A stretch of DNA of 10,836 bases from Solirubrobacterales bacterium (GTDB lineage Bacteria > Actinomycetota > Thermoleophilia > Solirubrobacterales > Solirubrobacteraceae): positions 1 through 10,836 of the forward strand of contig DAHVAB010000052.1 of the NCBI GenBank assembly GCA_027314825.1, written 5' to 3'. Numbering within the stretch: position 1 is the first letter of the stretch; every line of letters begins with the position of its first letter. Shown one piece after another: positions 4,163 to 10,836 of this stretch. Both the position numbers and the translations under genes were made by a program. Under the pieces are notes generated by a model. That model was not told where the DNA came from. It saw nothing but the letters and a program-made list of their open reading frames with translations, and did not search any database.

Positions 4163-6723
4163 TGCTCGCGCTCTCGGTGCGCGGGATCGCAGAACGAAAG
4201 CTGCGCACGGCGTTGACCGCGTTCGCCGTGGTGCTCGGGATCGCGCTGGTGTCGGGCACCTACCTGCTCACCGACACGATCAACCGCTCCTTCGATCAGG
4301 TCTTCCAGACGGCCAACGAAGGCGTCGATGTCGTGGTTACGCCGAAGCGCCTCTTCTCGATCGGCCAGCAAGGCACGACGCCCCAGCCGTTGCAGTCCTC
4401 GACGTTGACGAGGGTTCGCGCCGTCCCGGGCGTCGCCGAGGCGGCGGGCACCGTCTTCTTGCCCGGGCAGATCTTCGACAAGCAGGGCAAGCCGCTGACG
4501 GCGACCGGCGCGCCGATGTTCATCTATGGGCTGACCGCGCCCCGCTTCGACCCGTTCGTTTATGTGAAGGGCCATAGGCCCGGGGCGAGCGATCAGGTCG
4601 TGCTCGACAGCTTCAGCGCGCAGCGGGCCGGGTACCGGATCGGGGATACGGTGAGGCTGGCCGGCAAGGGCGCCGCGGCGAGCTTCCGGCTCGTGGGCAT
4701 CGCCGACTTCGGCCAGGCCAGCTCGCTCGGCGGCGCCTCGGTGGCGATCGTGCAGACGCCGGTTGCGCAGCGGCTGCTGCAGCTCGGCGACAGCTACACC
4801 TCGATCGATGTTGCCGCCCGGCCCGGCGTCACGCCGCCGCAGCTGGCCGCCAGGGTCCGCGAAGCGCTGCCGGCCACCGCGTACACGGTCCGCACCGGCA
4901 GCCAGCAGGCGCGGGCAGATGCCAACGCGATCAAGGACCAGCTCGGCTTCCTGCGCACCTTCCTGTTCGTGTTCGCGGCGATCGCGCTGTTCGTCGGTGC
5001 GTTTCTGATCGTCAATACGTTCTCGATCACGGTCGCTCAGCGCACGCGGGAGCTCGCGCTGCTGAGGATGATCGGTGCCAGCCGCCGCCAGGTGCTGCAA
5101 GCGGTGATCGGCGAAGCGCTCGTACTGGGAATCCTCGCCTCCGCGGTCGGGCTGGCCGCCGGGTTCGGGCTGGCGCCGGGGCTGCAGGCGCTCTTCAGGG
5201 CGTTCGGCGCGGACCTGCCCTCCTCTGGGACGGTGATCGAGGCGCGCACCGTGATCGTCTCGCTGTTGGTCGGCCCGCTGGTCACGCTCGCCGCCGCGCT
5301 CGGCCCTGCCCTGCGGGCCAGCCGCGTGGCGCCGGTCAGCGCGCTCTCGCAGGCGGCGAGCCCGCCGAGCGGACGGGCGGCGCGCAGGCGCACGCCGCTG
5401 GCGGGCGCTCTCGCCGCGGTCGGGGTCGCGCTCATGTGCCTCGGCCTGTTCGGGAGCACGAGCGGCGGCAGCGCGGCCGGGCTGATCGGCGCGGGCGCCG
5501 CGGTCGTGTTCATCGGCGTGGGGCTGCTCGCCTCGCACATCGTCAGGCCGCTAGCGCTCGTGGTAGGGCTGCCGCTGCAGTGGCTGCGCGGGGTGAGCGG
5601 CCGCCTGGCGCGTGAGAATGCGACCCGCAATCCCCGCCGGACCGCGTCCACCTCGGCGGCGCTGATGATCGGGGTGACCCTGGTCGCGTTCGTGACGATA
5701 TTCGCCGCCGGCCTGAAGTCCTCGATCGCCAATGCGGTCGGAGCCGGGTTGAAGGGCGATCTGATCATGCAGAGCGCCGCCATCACCCAGCCCGTGCCCG
5801 CCGCCGCGGTGGGCGCGCTCGCGCAGGTCCAGGGAGTGCGCACCGTCTCCGCGATCCGCTTCAGCAAGGCGATCGCGGCCGGCGCGGGGAGGCCCGATGT
5901 GACGGGCGTCGACCCCGCCACGATCGGCCGGGTGCTCAAGCTCGAATGGGTGAACGGATCGGCGGCCACGCTGCGCACGCTCGGCGCCGGCGGCGCGCTG
6001 ATCGCGAAGGGCTACGCAGACGAACACCACCTGAAGGTGGGCCAGAGGCTCTCGCTGACCACTCCGACCGGTGCGCGCCTGAGGCCCCTCGTGCGCGGGA
6101 TCTACGAACAGAAAGTCAGCCTGCTCGCCGCGATCACCCTCACCAACGCGGTGCTCGGCCGGGACTTCAACGTGGCCGGCGAGGCGTTCGTGATGGCCAC
6201 GACGGCACCGGGCGCGGACGCGGAGGCGGTCAGGGCGCGCGCCGAGCGCCAGCTCGCGAGCGGCTACCCGGGGGTGAAGGTTCTCACCAATCAGGGCTTC
6301 ATCGATGAACAATCGAGCCAGATCAACCAACTGCTCGTGCTGTTCTATGTGCTGCTGGCGTTGACGCTGCTGATCGCCGGCTTCGGGATACTCAATACGC
6401 TGATGCTCGCGATCGGCGAGCGCACCCGCGAGCTCGGGATGCTGCGTGCGATCGGCACCTCGCGCCGGCAGGTGCGCCAGCTCGTGCGCTACGAGTCGGT
6501 GATAACGGCGCTGATCGGCGCGGTGCTGGGCGTCGCGCTCGGCGTGGTCTTCGCGGTGCTCGTGACGATCCCGCTGCGCAGCGAGGGATTCACGATCTCG
6601 ATCCCGGTGGTGGAGCTCATGATCCTGCTGGCGGTGGCCGCCATCTTCGGCGTGCTCGCCGCGATCTGGCCGGCCCGCCGCGCCGCGCGGCTCGATGTGC
6701 TGAGGGCACTCGCCTACGAGTGA
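4162..6723 (+). CDS. Twin-FtsX ABC transporter permease (MacB-like)
   Basis: The 853-residue membrane protein is the permease partner of the preceding ATPase. An N-terminal membrane helix (about residues 14-36) leads to a first extracytoplasmic domain. Then come helices near 263-287, 310-340 and 360-382 (first FtsX domain), a central group (about 414-431, 440-464, 494-517), a second outer domain (about 518-722), and the second FtsX domain with helices near 724-750, 780-805 and 817-838. Each FtsX half carries the conserved cytoplasmic coupling segment: RTRELALLRMIGASRRQV (from about 294) and RTRELGMLRAIGTSRRQV (from 754). It ends ARRAARLDVLRALAYE, typical of the family. In actinobacteria such permeases have no outer-membrane channel to serve; proposed roles are lipid, lipoprotein or peptide export. 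The start overlaps the ATPase stop (TGATG); the next gene follows after 4 nt. Confidence 0.93.
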   Translation: MLALSVRGIAERKLRTALTAFAVVLGIALVSGTYLLTDTINRSFDQVFQTANEGVDVVVTPKRLFSIGQQGTTPQPLQSSTLTRVRAVPGVAEAAGTVFLPGQIFDKQGKPLTATGAPMFIYGLTAPRFDPFVYVKGHRPGASDQVVLDSFSAQRAGYRIGDTVRLAGKGAAASFRLVGIADFGQASSLGGASVAIVQTPVAQRLLQLGDSYTSIDVAARPGVTPPQLAARVREALPATAYTVRTGSQQARADANAIKDQLGFLRTFLFVFAAIALFVGAFLIVNTFSITVAQRTRELALLRMIGASRRQVLQAVIGEALVLGILASAVGLAAGFGLAPGLQALFRAFGADLPSSGTVIEARTVIVSLLVGPLVTLAAALGPALRASRVAPVSALSQAASPPSGRAARRRTPLAGALAAVGVALMCLGLFGSTSGGSAAGLIGAGAAVVFIGVGLLASHIVRPLALVVGLPLQWLRGVSGRLARENATRNPRRTASTSAALMIGVTLVAFVTIFAAGLKSSIANAVGAGLKGDLIMQSAAITQPVPAAAVGALAQVQGVRTVSAIRFSKAIAAGAGRPDVTGVDPATIGRVLKLEWVNGSAATLRTLGAGGALIAKGYADEHHLKVGQRLSLTTPTGARLRPLVRGIYEQKVSLLAAITLTNAVLGRDFNVAGEAFVMATTAPGADAEAVRARAERQLASGYPGVKVLTNQGFIDEQSSQINQLLVLFYVLLALTLLIAGFGILNTLMLAIGERTRELGMLRAIGTSRRQVRQLVRYESVITALIGAVLGVALGVVFAVLVTIPLRSEGFTISIPVVELMILLAVAAIFGVLAAIWPARRAARLDVLRALAYE

Positions 6724-6727
6724 GAAA

Positions 6728-9700
6728 GTGGAGATGGTGAGGGACGCAACGTTGCCGGCACCTCGTCATCCGATCGCAACGCTTGCAGTCTGGGCGCTGA
6801 TCACCGCCGGCCTGGCCGTGGCGGGAGTGGGCGTAGGCGGCGCCCTCTCACCCTCGATCGTGATTGCGCCCGGCACGCCCTCCGCGCAGGCCCAGCACCT
6901 GGCCGAAGAGCGGTTCGGGCCCTCGCAGCTCGTGCCGATCCTGCTGCAGGGGCCCGCCGATCAGCTGCGCCGCCAGGGCAGGGCGCTCACCTCAAAGCTC
7001 GCCGTGCGGCCGCACACCCGCGTGCTCTCGCCGTGGAATGCCCCTGCCGGCACCGAAGGGCTGAGACCGTCCGCCGACGCGGCGATGGTGCTGGTAGCGC
7101 TAGATGTTCCTGAAAAGCAGGCGGTGGAAGCCGATCAGCCCGCGATCGACGCGCTCGTGGCCGGCACCGTCAAGAGCCCGGTAAGGGCCAGCGTCACTGG
7201 ACAGCCGTCGATCGATGCGGCGCTCAGCAGTCAGGCCATCTCTACGGCGCGCCTGTACGGCCTGATCGCGCTCGGCGTCCTCGTCCTGATTTTGATTGTG
7301 GGGCTGCGCTCGGTGAGCGCAGCTGCGATGGTCGCGCTGCTCGCTTCCGCGAGCGCAATGTCATCGCTTGGCGTGATGCGCCTTCTCGGCGGGGTGTTTG
7401 CGATCGACCCGGTCGCCGTCCCGCTCGCGGCGATGATCGGCCTCGCCGTTGGTGGCGCCTATTGCCTGATCGTGCTGATGAGCTTCCGCAGCGCGCTTGC
7501 GCGCCCCGCCCCCGCGGGCCTTGGAGCGCCCGCCGTGGGCTCGCCCGATCCGCCTGCGGATGGTCCCGCCGATGCGGGGCGCCGGCTCGCGGCGGCCGGC
7601 GCGCTGCGCGACGCGGGCGCCTCCGTGCTGCTGGCCGGTGCTGGCCTGACCGTCGCGCTGATCGTCGCGACCGCGATCGCGCCGAGCAGGATCCTCGTCT
7701 CGGTGGGGATCGGCGTGCTGGCCAGCGCGGTCGCCGCGACGATCTCCGCGGTGATCGCGCTGCCGGCGGCCCTGACCCTGGTGGGCGGCGCGCTCGGCGC
7801 GAAGGTCGGTGTCCCGGCAGCAGTCAGCTCCGCGTGGGCGCGCCTGCTGCGCGGCGGCGGCGCGCTCACAGCCCGCCACTCGCTGCTGCTCGGCCCGCTC
7901 GCGACGGCCGTGCTGCTGCTCTTCGCTGTGCCGCTGTTGGCGCTGAAGGTCGGTCAGCCCGGAATCTCCCAGCTGCCGAGCGGCGACCCGGCGAGGGTCT
8001 CATTCGAACGGGTCTCCACTGTGATGGGTCCCGGCTGGCCGACCCCGTATAACGTGCTGCTCGCCAGCTCGAACGGCCCGATGACGACCGCCGCCACGCT
8101 CGCCCAGATCCACGACCTCGAACGGCAGCTCGCAGCCGGGCATGCCGTCGCATCGGTGAGCGGTCCGGGCGCCCTGAGCGCCCAGACCAGGCCGCTTGGC
8201 AAGCTGCCCGGCGCGCTGAAGGAATCCGGCAAGCTGCTCACCGGCGGGAAGACCGATCTGCAGCGGCTGCTCGCCGGCCTGGGCGAAGCGGGCAGCGGCG
8301 CCCAGCAGCTGCAGGGAGGGTTGGAATCGGCCTCGGCCGGCGCCACCGAACTGCACAACGGGTCGGCCAGTGCGAAGTCGGGCGCCGGCAGGCTGCACTC
8401 TGGCCTGAGCACGGCACGGACCGGCTCCGCGACGCTTCAGGGCGGTCTCGGCACGGCGCTCGCGGGCGCCAGGCAGCTGAAGGATGGCGCGACGCAGGCG
8501 CTCGCCGGCGCGGTCGACCTGGCGGATGGCACGAGCTCCGTGCGTGCCGCGGTCGCGGCCGGCCTGCCCTCCGCCAAGCAGCTGGAAAGCCTCACCGCGC
8601 AGACGAGCAGGGCGATCGACGGCGCCCAGCAGCAGGCGCAGGGGGCCAGCGGCGACGCCGGCGACGCGCTCGCCGCGCTGGAAGCGATGGGCGTCGGCAG
8701 GAGCGACCCGCACTATGCGGAAGCGCTCGCTGCCGTGAAGAGCGCTGTCGCTGCAGCCGGTGGGGTCAGCTCAGCGTTGAGCGCCGCGGCCCCGGGAGCC
8801 CATGAAGCGGCGTCCGCCGCCGCAAGCCTCGCCACTCGCATGTCGTTCCTCGATGCCGTGCTGGCGAAGCTTCAGAGCGGCGCCAAGCAGCTGCAGGACG
8901 GATTGGCGAAGCTCAGACAGGGAAACGTCGCGCTCGCGGCCGGGATCGGCAAGCTCGCGAGCGGCGGTGGGCAGCTGACCGCGGGCCTGACCCAGCTGAG
9001 GGATGGGGCCGGTGAACTGGAGGCCGGGCTCGGGCTGCTGACCGGCGGCACCGGTGAACTGCAGGAAGGCCTGAGCGGCGGCGTGGCGCCGGTCGGCGAA
9101 CTGGTCGCCGGGCTCGGGCTGCTGCAGTCCGGGGTCGCCAGGTTCGCCGGCCAGCTTCCATCGCCGAAGGATCTGGAAGAGCTGCAGCGCGACTCGCCCG
9201 ACCTCTTCAAGTCCGGGTACTTCGTGCTCGCCGCCGTGGAAGGCGCGCCGCCGCAGGCGAGCAACGCGGCGAGCTTCACGGTCAATGTGCAGGGTGGCGG
9301 CAATGCCGGCCAGATCGCGGTTATCTCCAAGCACCCCTCCGAAGATGCCGCGACCCTGCAGCTCGGGCGGCGGCTCGCCGCGCAGACCCAGCGGTTCGCG
9401 AAGGCCAACCATCTGAGCAGCGCTCTCGGCGGCCCCGCCGCCAATCTTGCCGATCTGACGGACGCCGTGCGTTCGAGCATAGGCTGGGTGATCCTGGGTG
9501 TCGCCGTCGCGATCGCGCTGCTCGTCGGCCTCGCGCTGCGCGCGCCCGCGGTCGCGGTCGCGGTCACGCTGCTCGGGCTGCTCGACAGCGCGGCCACCTT
9601 CGGCCTGATGACGCTGCTGTTCGGCGGAGGCTCGCCGCCGCTCGGCGGGCCGGGGCACCTCGACCCGATCGCCGTGATCGGAGTGTTCACGATCGCCTTC

Positions 9701-10141
9701 GGCACCGTGCTCGTCTTCCTGGTCGGGCCGCTGCCGGCGCTGCGCAGGCAGCTCGCCGGCGGTGTGGCTGGCGATGCGGCGCAGCGCAGCGTGCTGGCCG
9801 CCGGCGGGCCGGCATCGCTCGCCGCCGGGATCGTGATGCTCGCCGTGCTGATCCCGTTCGCGAGCGCCGATCTCTCGAGCGTTCGCCAGCTCGCCGTCGG
9901 CGTGGCGCTGGCGGTCGCGCTCGCGGTGCTGATCGTGCGGCCGCTCATGATCCCTGCGATGCTCGCCCTTCTCGGCGCGCGCGGCTGGTGGCCGGGTGCG
10001 CGCAACTACGGAGGCGGCGGCGGAAGCGCCCCGAGGGGCAATGGGCAGGCCGCCACGATGGCGGCGGCGGGTGCGGAGCCTACCGTCAGCCTGGTCCACC
10101 GGGTCCTCCGCAGGCGGGGCCACGAGAAAGAGGTGCATTGA
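6728..10141 (+). CDS. MMPL/RND-family membrane protein with two xxxLxxG heptad arrays and no Asp-Tyr proton relay
   Basis: The 1137-residue protein has MMPL layout: TM1 (about 14-38), first outer domain with FGPSQLVPILLQGP, TM2-6 (about 175-352), TM7 (about 384-405), a very long second outer domain, then TM8-12 (about 918-1105) and a cytoplasmic tail. The outer domain carries heptad arrays at 511-601 and 712-802 like those of TIGR03057, also found in YhgE/Pip proteins. It then has the usual pre-TM8 module (GQIAVISKHPSEDAATLQL, LGGPAANLADLTDAV). In canonical members TM4 and TM10 each carry an Asp-Tyr proton-relay pair. Here the positions read VGGAY (A244-Y245) and FGTVLVFL (T993-V994). A Pro/Ala-rich insert (about 260-284) widens the TM4-TM5 loop. 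The start is uncertain among GTG 6728, ATG 6734 and GTG 6737. It follows the permease by 4 nt and overlaps the next gene by 1 nt. Confidence 0.9.
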   Translation: MEMVRDATLPAPRHPIATLAVWALITAGLAVAGVGVGGALSPSIVIAPGTPSAQAQHLAEERFGPSQLVPILLQGPADQLRRQGRALTSKLAVRPHTRVLSPWNAPAGTEGLRPSADAAMVLVALDVPEKQAVEADQPAIDALVAGTVKSPVRASVTGQPSIDAALSSQAISTARLYGLIALGVLVLILIVGLRSVSAAAMVALLASASAMSSLGVMRLLGGVFAIDPVAVPLAAMIGLAVGGAYCLIVLMSFRSALARPAPAGLGAPAVGSPDPPADGPADAGRRLAAAGALRDAGASVLLAGAGLTVALIVATAIAPSRILVSVGIGVLASAVAATISAVIALPAALTLVGGALGAKVGVPAAVSSAWARLLRGGGALTARHSLLLGPLATAVLLLFAVPLLALKVGQPGISQLPSGDPARVSFERVSTVMGPGWPTPYNVLLASSNGPMTTAATLAQIHDLERQLAAGHAVASVSGPGALSAQTRPLGKLPGALKESGKLLTGGKTDLQRLLAGLGEAGSGAQQLQGGLESASAGATELHNGSASAKSGAGRLHSGLSTARTGSATLQGGLGTALAGARQLKDGATQALAGAVDLADGTSSVRAAVAAGLPSAKQLESLTAQTSRAIDGAQQQAQGASGDAGDALAALEAMGVGRSDPHYAEALAAVKSAVAAAGGVSSALSAAAPGAHEAASAAASLATRMSFLDAVLAKLQSGAKQLQDGLAKLRQGNVALAAGIGKLASGGGQLTAGLTQLRDGAGELEAGLGLLTGGTGELQEGLSGGVAPVGELVAGLGLLQSGVARFAGQLPSPKDLEELQRDSPDLFKSGYFVLAAVEGAPPQASNAASFTVNVQGGGNAGQIAVISKHPSEDAATLQLGRRLAAQTQRFAKANHLSSALGGPAANLADLTDAVRSSIGWVILGVAVAIALLVGLALRAPAVAVAVTLLGLLDSAATFGLMTLLFGGGSPPLGGPGHLDPIAVIGVFTIAFGTVLVFLVGPLPALRRQLAGGVAGDAAQRSVLAAGGPASLAAGIVMLAVLIPFASADLSSVRQLAVGVALAVALAVLIVRPLMIPAMLALLGARGWWPGARNYGGGGGSAPRGNGQAATMAAAGAEPTVSLVHRVLRRRGHEKEVH
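8258..8530 (+). repeat. First heptad array, 13 heptads (residues 511-601 of the MMPL protein)
   Basis: Thirteen consecutive 7-residue units all end in Gly, from LQRLLAG to AVDLADG. Units alternate between xxxLxxG and mostly xxxAxxG (AQQLQGG/LESASAG, ATELHNG/SASAKSG, AGRLHSG/LSTARTG, SATLQGG/LGTALAG, ARQLKDG/ATQALAG). The true period is therefore 14 residues, or 42 bp of DNA. The DNA copies are divergent, so the array is old and kept by selection on the protein. Confidence 0.9.
8861..9133 (+). repeat. Second heptad array, 13 heptads (residues 712-802 of the MMPL protein)
   Basis: Thirteen 7-residue units run from LAKLQSG to LGLLQSG. All but one (LSGGVAP, unit 11) end in Gly, and most have Leu at position 4 (AKQLQDG, LAKLRQG, IGKLASG, GGQLTAG, LTQLRDG, AGELEAG, LGLLTGG, TGELQEG, VGELVAG). 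Unlike the first array there is no Leu/Ala alternation. It has the same length as the first array and is separated from it by 110 residues. Confidence 0.9.
10127..10135 (+). promoter_or_regulatory. Ribosome binding site of the secreted-protein gene
   Basis: AAAGAGGTG, inside the last codons of the MMPL gene, closely matches the anti-Shine-Dalgarno complement (AAAGGAGGTG less one base). It ends 5 nt before ATG 10141. With the TGATG overlap it supports the start and coupled translation. Confidence 0.75.
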
Positions 10142-10836
10142 TGAGAAGGCTTCAGGTCATGGTGGCGTCGGCGTTGATACTCGCGCTCGCCGCCGGCGGC
10201 GTCGCATACGCCAGTGCTCAGTTCAAACAGCAGGCGAAAATAACGTTGACTGCGAAAAAGCAAGGCGCCTCGACGGGGTTCAACGCGTCTCTCTCCTCAT
10301 CGGATCCAGGCGCGCCGAACGGCCAGCCCCAGGGCCTGAAGACGCTGACGGTCGTCTTCCCGCAGCAGACGCGCTTCAACTTCAGGAGCAAAGCGATGAA
10401 GCAGTGCGGCGCGACCGACACGGAAGTCAAGGCGACCGGCGGGGCGGCGTGTCCCTCCGGAAGCCTGATCGGCCGAGGCAGCGCGACCGCGAACGGCGCG
10501 CCGGTGTTCCCGCAGATCCCCGAGAAGGTGACCGCGTATGCGAGCGCGAACGAAGTGGTGCGCCTGCTGCTGGCGCCGAGCGGCCCGTCCGGCCAGACGC
10601 TCGTCATTCGCGCCAAGGTGAAAGCGAACACGCTGACCGCGTCCGTGCCGAAGATCACGGCCGGAGGCCTGAACATCGTGATCACTCAGCTCGCGCTGCA
10701 GGTGAAAGCGATCGGCAAGAACAAGAACGCGTTTGTCACAGCGGGCAAGTGCACGAACAAGAAGTTCGTGGTCTCCTCGAAGTTCCTCTACCAGACCGGC
10801 GCGAAACTGACGATCAAGAGCTCCTCGGGTTGCAGC
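10141..10836 (+). CDS. Secreted protein with signal peptide and four cysteines (3' end outside window)
   Basis: An uninterrupted 232-codon frame starts at ATG 10141, overlapping the MMPL stop by one base, and runs off the right edge. The N terminus is a textbook signal peptide: MRRLQ, a hydrophobic core VMVASALILALAAGGVA, and an ASA cleavage site giving a mature protein from about Q27. The mature part is Ser/Thr/Lys-rich with alternating hydrophobic residues, suggesting a beta-sandwich. Its four cysteines are C89, C104, C204 and C231, and it has the motifs LKTLTVVFPQQTRFNF (67-82) and CPSGSLIGRGSATANG (104-119). I associate this pattern with uncharacterised secreted proteins of Thermoleophilia, but I know no function. 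Position as the last visible gene of the ABC-MMPL operon suggests it is cargo or an extracytoplasmic partner of that machine. A C-terminal anchor cannot be excluded. Confidence 0.8.
   Translation, partial: MRRLQVMVASALILALAAGGVAYASAQFKQQAKITLTAKKQGASTGFNASLSSSDPGAPNGQPQGLKTLTVVFPQQTRFNFRSKAMKQCGATDTEVKATGGAACPSGSLIGRGSATANGAPVFPQIPEKVTAYASANEVVRLLLAPSGPSGQTLVIRAKVKANTLTASVPKITAGGLNIVITQLALQVKAIGKNKNAFVTAGKCTNKKFVVSSKFLYQTGAKLTIKSSSGCS

Noticed and set aside
3853..5538. 561-codon open frame on the minus strand
   Set aside because: It lies antisense to the ABC ATPase and permease, both of which show full family motifs, and its translation is low-complexity Arg/Gly/Glu-rich, typical of the opposite strand of GC-rich genes.
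8771..10138. Long minus-strand open frames opposite the MMPL gene
   Set aside because: Their repeated Arg/Gln/Glu-rich text is the mirror of the heptad and membrane segments of the real gene.
1..10836. CRISPR array, insertion sequence, rRNA or riboswitch
   Set aside because: No regularly spaced direct repeats outside the protein heptads, no transposase, no terminal inverted repeats and no recognisable RNA signature were found on reading both strands.

Overview
The window is very GC-rich, with G/C at nearly every third codon position. Actinobacteria-type features are present: translationally coupled genes, a twin-FtsX permease, an MMPL protein and a small-protein-rich flank. The secreted protein at the right edge, with its paired cysteines and ...CPSGSLIGRG... 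motif, resembles proteins I associate with Thermoleophilia (Solirubrobacterales-like soil actinobacteria). That placement is an inference; the window contains no rRNA or other phylogenetic marker.

Left part (1-1676): the 3' end of an unrecognised gene runs by a 4-bp overlap into a small hypothetical gene. A perfect 12-bp hairpin follows, then about 320 bp with no convincing gene, then a YbjT-like NAD(P)-binding (atypical SDR) protein that lacks the C-terminal DUF2867 part.

Middle (1677-3223): pdxH (pyridoxamine 5'-phosphate oxidase) has its stop codon inside a 15-bp tandem repeat, with a GC hairpin downstream. Next is a piece of an aldo/keto reductase gene, cut at both ends. It abuts the stop codon of a convergent, intact small cupin of the (R)-mandelonitrile lyase-like type. 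A 121-bp gap holding a palindrome and a candidate promoter separates the cupin from a divergent operon.

Right part (3224-10836, running off the window): a tightly packed operon of four genes, with junctions of 1-nt overlap, 4-nt gap and 1-nt overlap. It encodes a MacB/LolD-type ABC ATPase with a Pro/Ala-rich N-terminal tail, an 853-residue twin-FtsX permease, an 1137-residue MMPL/RND-family membrane protein, and a signal-peptide-bearing secreted protein. The MMPL protein is the most unusual. Its outer domain carries two glycine-registered heptad arrays of exactly 13 heptads each. Both Asp-Tyr pairs that serve as the proton relay in canonical MMPL transporters are replaced (Ala-Tyr and Thr-Val). 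The likely reading is an envelope export or extraction machine powered by ATP hydrolysis, in which the MMPL-like protein acts as a periplasm-spanning scaffold or conduit rather than a proton-driven pump. This is a hypothesis drawn from gene order and sequence.
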